From NCBI GenBank assembly GCA_937877765.1, contig CALGBN010000383.1:1-7501 (forward strand): 7,501 nt of DNA, written 5' to 3'. The position numbers and the translations under genes were made by a program. The stretch is from Candidatus Bathyarchaeota archaeon. Lineage in GTDB: Archaea; Thermoproteota; Bathyarchaeia; TCS64. Shown piece after piece: positions 6,410 through 7,501 of the stretch; positions within the stretch are counted from its first letter, which is position 1; each line of letters opens with the position of its first letter. The notes beneath the pieces are model-generated. The model saw nothing but the letters and a program-made list of their open reading frames with translations, had not been told where the DNA came from and searched no databases.

Positions 6410-6856
6410 GTGAAAAAAATGAGCAAAATATTCACAATCCCAGTACAACCAATAGGCATGGTGAGAAACAAACTAGGCAGAAGAAACCACAACCAATGGA
6501 AAGACACTACATCACAAATCATAATCGAACCAGCGTTCCAAGATGCATTATACAAGCTCGATGAATACAGCCATATAGAAGTAATATTCCAACTCCACGA
6601 AATGACAAGCAGCTTCCAAACACGGATCCACCCAACCGGAAACCTAGACCTCCCATTAATGGGCGCATTCGCAACAAGAACCCCCAACAGACCAAGCAGA
6701 ATAGCACTAACCACCTGCAAACTACTAAACATAGAAAAAAACACCCTCACAGTACAAGACCTAGATGCATACAACAACTCCCCCGTAATAGACATAAAAC
6801 CAGTTACCAAATGCCCCCAAAAAATCAAAACCCCAAAATGGCTAACAAAAAAATAA
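6410..6856 (+). CDS. trmO: TrmO-like tRNA (t6A37) N6-methyltransferase
   Basis: 148-residue protein of the TrmO (TsaA/YaeB) family. In E. coli TrmO uses S-adenosylmethionine to methylate the t6A at position 37 of tRNA-Thr, giving m6t6A. The family's small beta-barrel signature is present in order: PIGMVRN (14-20), YSHIEVIFQLH (53-63), GAFATRTPNRPSRIALT (85-101) and LDAYNNSPVIDIKPV (118-132). These match the VFATRSxxRPNPIGxS and LDxxDGTPVxDIKPY blocks, although PNPIG has become PSRIA and DGTP has become NNSP. It has the short length usual for archaeal members and lacks the C-terminal extension of E. coli TrmO. The start is GTG at 6410, or ATG at 6419 three codons later. Codons end mostly in A or C. 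Function is taken from the family; the tRNA target in this organism is unknown. Confidence 0.9.
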   Translation: MKKMSKIFTIPVQPIGMVRNKLGRRNHNQWKDTTSQIIIEPAFQDALYKLDEYSHIEVIFQLHEMTSSFQTRIHPTGNLDLPLMGAFATRTPNRPSRIALTTCKLLNIEKNTLTVQDLDAYNNSPVIDIKPVTKCPQKIKTPKWLTKK

Positions 6857-7102
6857 GAAAACATCACACATTTTCACACAAAAAAACCAAACCAACAGAG
6901 ACCAAAACAATCAAATAACCAAGAAAAATTTTTCCCCAAAGTACCCACCAGTAGACACCAGAAGCGGCGGGCTCCATACTCAAGATCTTCATCACAAATC
7001 AGAAGGGCAAAGACATCATCGCCCGCCACCAACACAAACACAACAACCTCAATAAACATATCCATAGAAAACCCTCAAAAACCACCAACGCACACAAAAG
7101 CC
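6857..7102. other. AC-rich spacer, no convincing gene
   Basis: The 246 bases between the TrmO-like and deaminase genes are strongly A+C-rich on the plus strand. They stay open in the reading frame shared by both genes from the TAA at 6854 to the ATG at 7103, but contain no ATG, GTG or TTG in that frame. The openness follows from the shortage of T and is not evidence of coding. A 63-codon minus-strand frame (6874-7065) has a low-complexity, aromatic- and Val-rich product and no recognisable domain. The only notable structure is the GC-rich inverted repeat at 6966-7027. Confidence 0.6.
6966..7027. repeat. GC-rich perfect 7-base inverted repeat
   Basis: GGCGGGC (6966-6972) and GCCCGCC (7021-7027) form a perfect, all G-C 7-base stem enclosing 48 bases, in otherwise AC-rich spacer. 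Inside, CTTC (6987-6990) and GAAG (7002-7005) could form an inner stem, and GGGC near 7005-7008 competes for the GCCC. ACCA follows the right arm. It resembles an acceptor stem, but no T-arm can be drawn and the span is too short for a normal tRNA. It may be a small structured RNA or a site before the deaminase gene. Confidence 0.35.
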
Positions 7103-7501
7103 ATGGAACGCCCAGACAAAACAATGTACTTCCTCGACATCGCACTAAGCGTAGCCAAAAGAAGCACATGCCTCAGACGCAAATTCGGAGCAGTAATAGT
7201 CAAAGACAACACAATAGTAGGAACAGGCTACAATGGAAACGCCCGCGGAGTAGTCAACTGTAGCGAGATAGGATGCATCAAAAACATCATGAAAAGCCCA
7301 CAAGGAATGGCATACGACTACTGTCCAGCCGTCCACGCAGAGGAAAACGCTATCATAAACAGCAATAGAGCAGACCGCATAGACGCAACGCTGTATATAG
7401 CAGGAATCAATCCAGACGGCGGATACACCATGGCTTTACCCTGCCAACGCTGCCAACGCAAAATAATCAACAGCCAGATAAAACAAGTTATTCTTCTGAA
7501 A
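7103..7501 (+). CDS. dCMP/cytidine deaminase family protein (cut by window end)
   Basis: The 133 residues seen form the core of a zinc-dependent deoxycytidylate deaminase-like enzyme, which converts dCMP to dUMP to supply thymidylate synthesis. The zinc and catalytic motif is HAE (His78, proton-shuttling Glu80) in CPAVHAEENAII. The second zinc motif is PCQRC (Cys114, Cys117), followed by IINSQIKQVI, all typical of the family. The N-terminal part AKRSTCLRRKFGAVIV (18-33) and TGYNG (41-45) are standard dCMP deaminase blocks. Additional cysteines at 53, 58 and 74 could bind a second, structural metal. The segment between TLYI and PCxxC (about 99-112) is a little longer than in ComEB-type enzymes. 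The start is ATG at 7103, with no upstream in-frame start in the open stretch and no visible Shine-Dalgarno. Perhaps 15-45 residues are missing at the end. Another deaminase substrate is possible. Confidence 0.92.
   Translation, partial: MERPDKTMYFLDIALSVAKRSTCLRRKFGAVIVKDNTIVGTGYNGNARGVVNCSEIGCIKNIMKSPQGMAYDYCPAVHAEENAIINSNRADRIDATLYIAGINPDGGYTMALPCQRCQRKIINSQIKQVILLK

Noticed and set aside
6376..6867. 163-codon minus-strand frame opposite the TrmO-like gene
   Set aside because: It overlaps a gene with clear family motifs on the plus strand, and its own translation matches nothing I recognise.
6966..7031. tRNA-like element with a 7-base acceptor stem and ACCA end
   Set aside because: The span before the CCA is only 63 bases, the 17 bases before the right arm form no T stem, and no TTC-type T loop is present.
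6874..7065. 63-codon minus-strand frame in the spacer
   Set aside because: The product is low-complexity and aromatic/Val-rich, with no domain and no ribosome site. Such long antisense frames arise throughout the AC-rich plus strand of this window.
6857..7102. Stop-codon read-through linking the TrmO-like gene to the deaminase
   Set aside because: Both genes share a frame with only one TAA between them, but the sequence is T-poor, which makes stop codons rare by chance. Both proteins also have complete, typical ends or starts for their families.

Overview
The window suggests an archaeal chromosome, most likely a fragment recovered by metagenomic or single-cell sequencing. The main evidence is a class I lysyl-tRNA synthetase (3573-5186), typical of archaea and found in only some bacteria. 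Three genes also have TATA-like boxes centred about 26-28 bases before the start codon, as in archaeal leaderless transcripts, and a possible TFS-like zinc ribbon is present. I cannot name the lineage. The first 61 bases are not genomic: they are an Illumina Nextera i7 adapter ending in the Tn5 mosaic end, so the sequenced DNA ends at 62.

Layout. 62-2009 (-): M3A metallopeptidase of the oligopeptidase A (PrlC/OpdA) type, missing its last few dozen residues because of the adapter junction. 2010-2122: divergent promoter region. 2123-2812 (+): HAD-family phosphatase with a TTG start. 2809-3477 (-): rhomboid intramembrane serine protease; its stop codon and that of the HAD gene share a CTAG. 3573-5186 (+): class I LysRS with a strong Shine-Dalgarno. 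5238-5678 (+): GNAT acetyltransferase. 5690-5989 (-): small zinc-ribbon protein resembling the TFIIS/TFS C-terminal domain. 6077-6262 (-): 4-oxalocrotonate tautomerase family protein with an unusual three-cysteine cluster. 6410-6856 (+): TrmO-like tRNA methyltransferase. 6857-7102: non-coding AC-rich spacer with a GC-rich inverted repeat. 7103-7501 (+): dCMP/cytidine deaminase family protein, cut by the window end.

The genes are mostly single transcription units rather than an operon. They are housekeeping functions: peptide turnover, metabolite dephosphorylation, membrane proteolysis, lysine charging, tRNA modification and pyrimidine nucleotide metabolism. No mobile element, CRISPR array, rRNA or convincing tRNA was seen, and I see no coherent undescribed multi-gene system. 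The points most worth a second look are the adapter junction, the altered tip of the TFS-like ribbon, the Cys cluster in the tautomerase, a strand-linked base bias with a break inside the HAD gene, and short inverted repeats before several genes.
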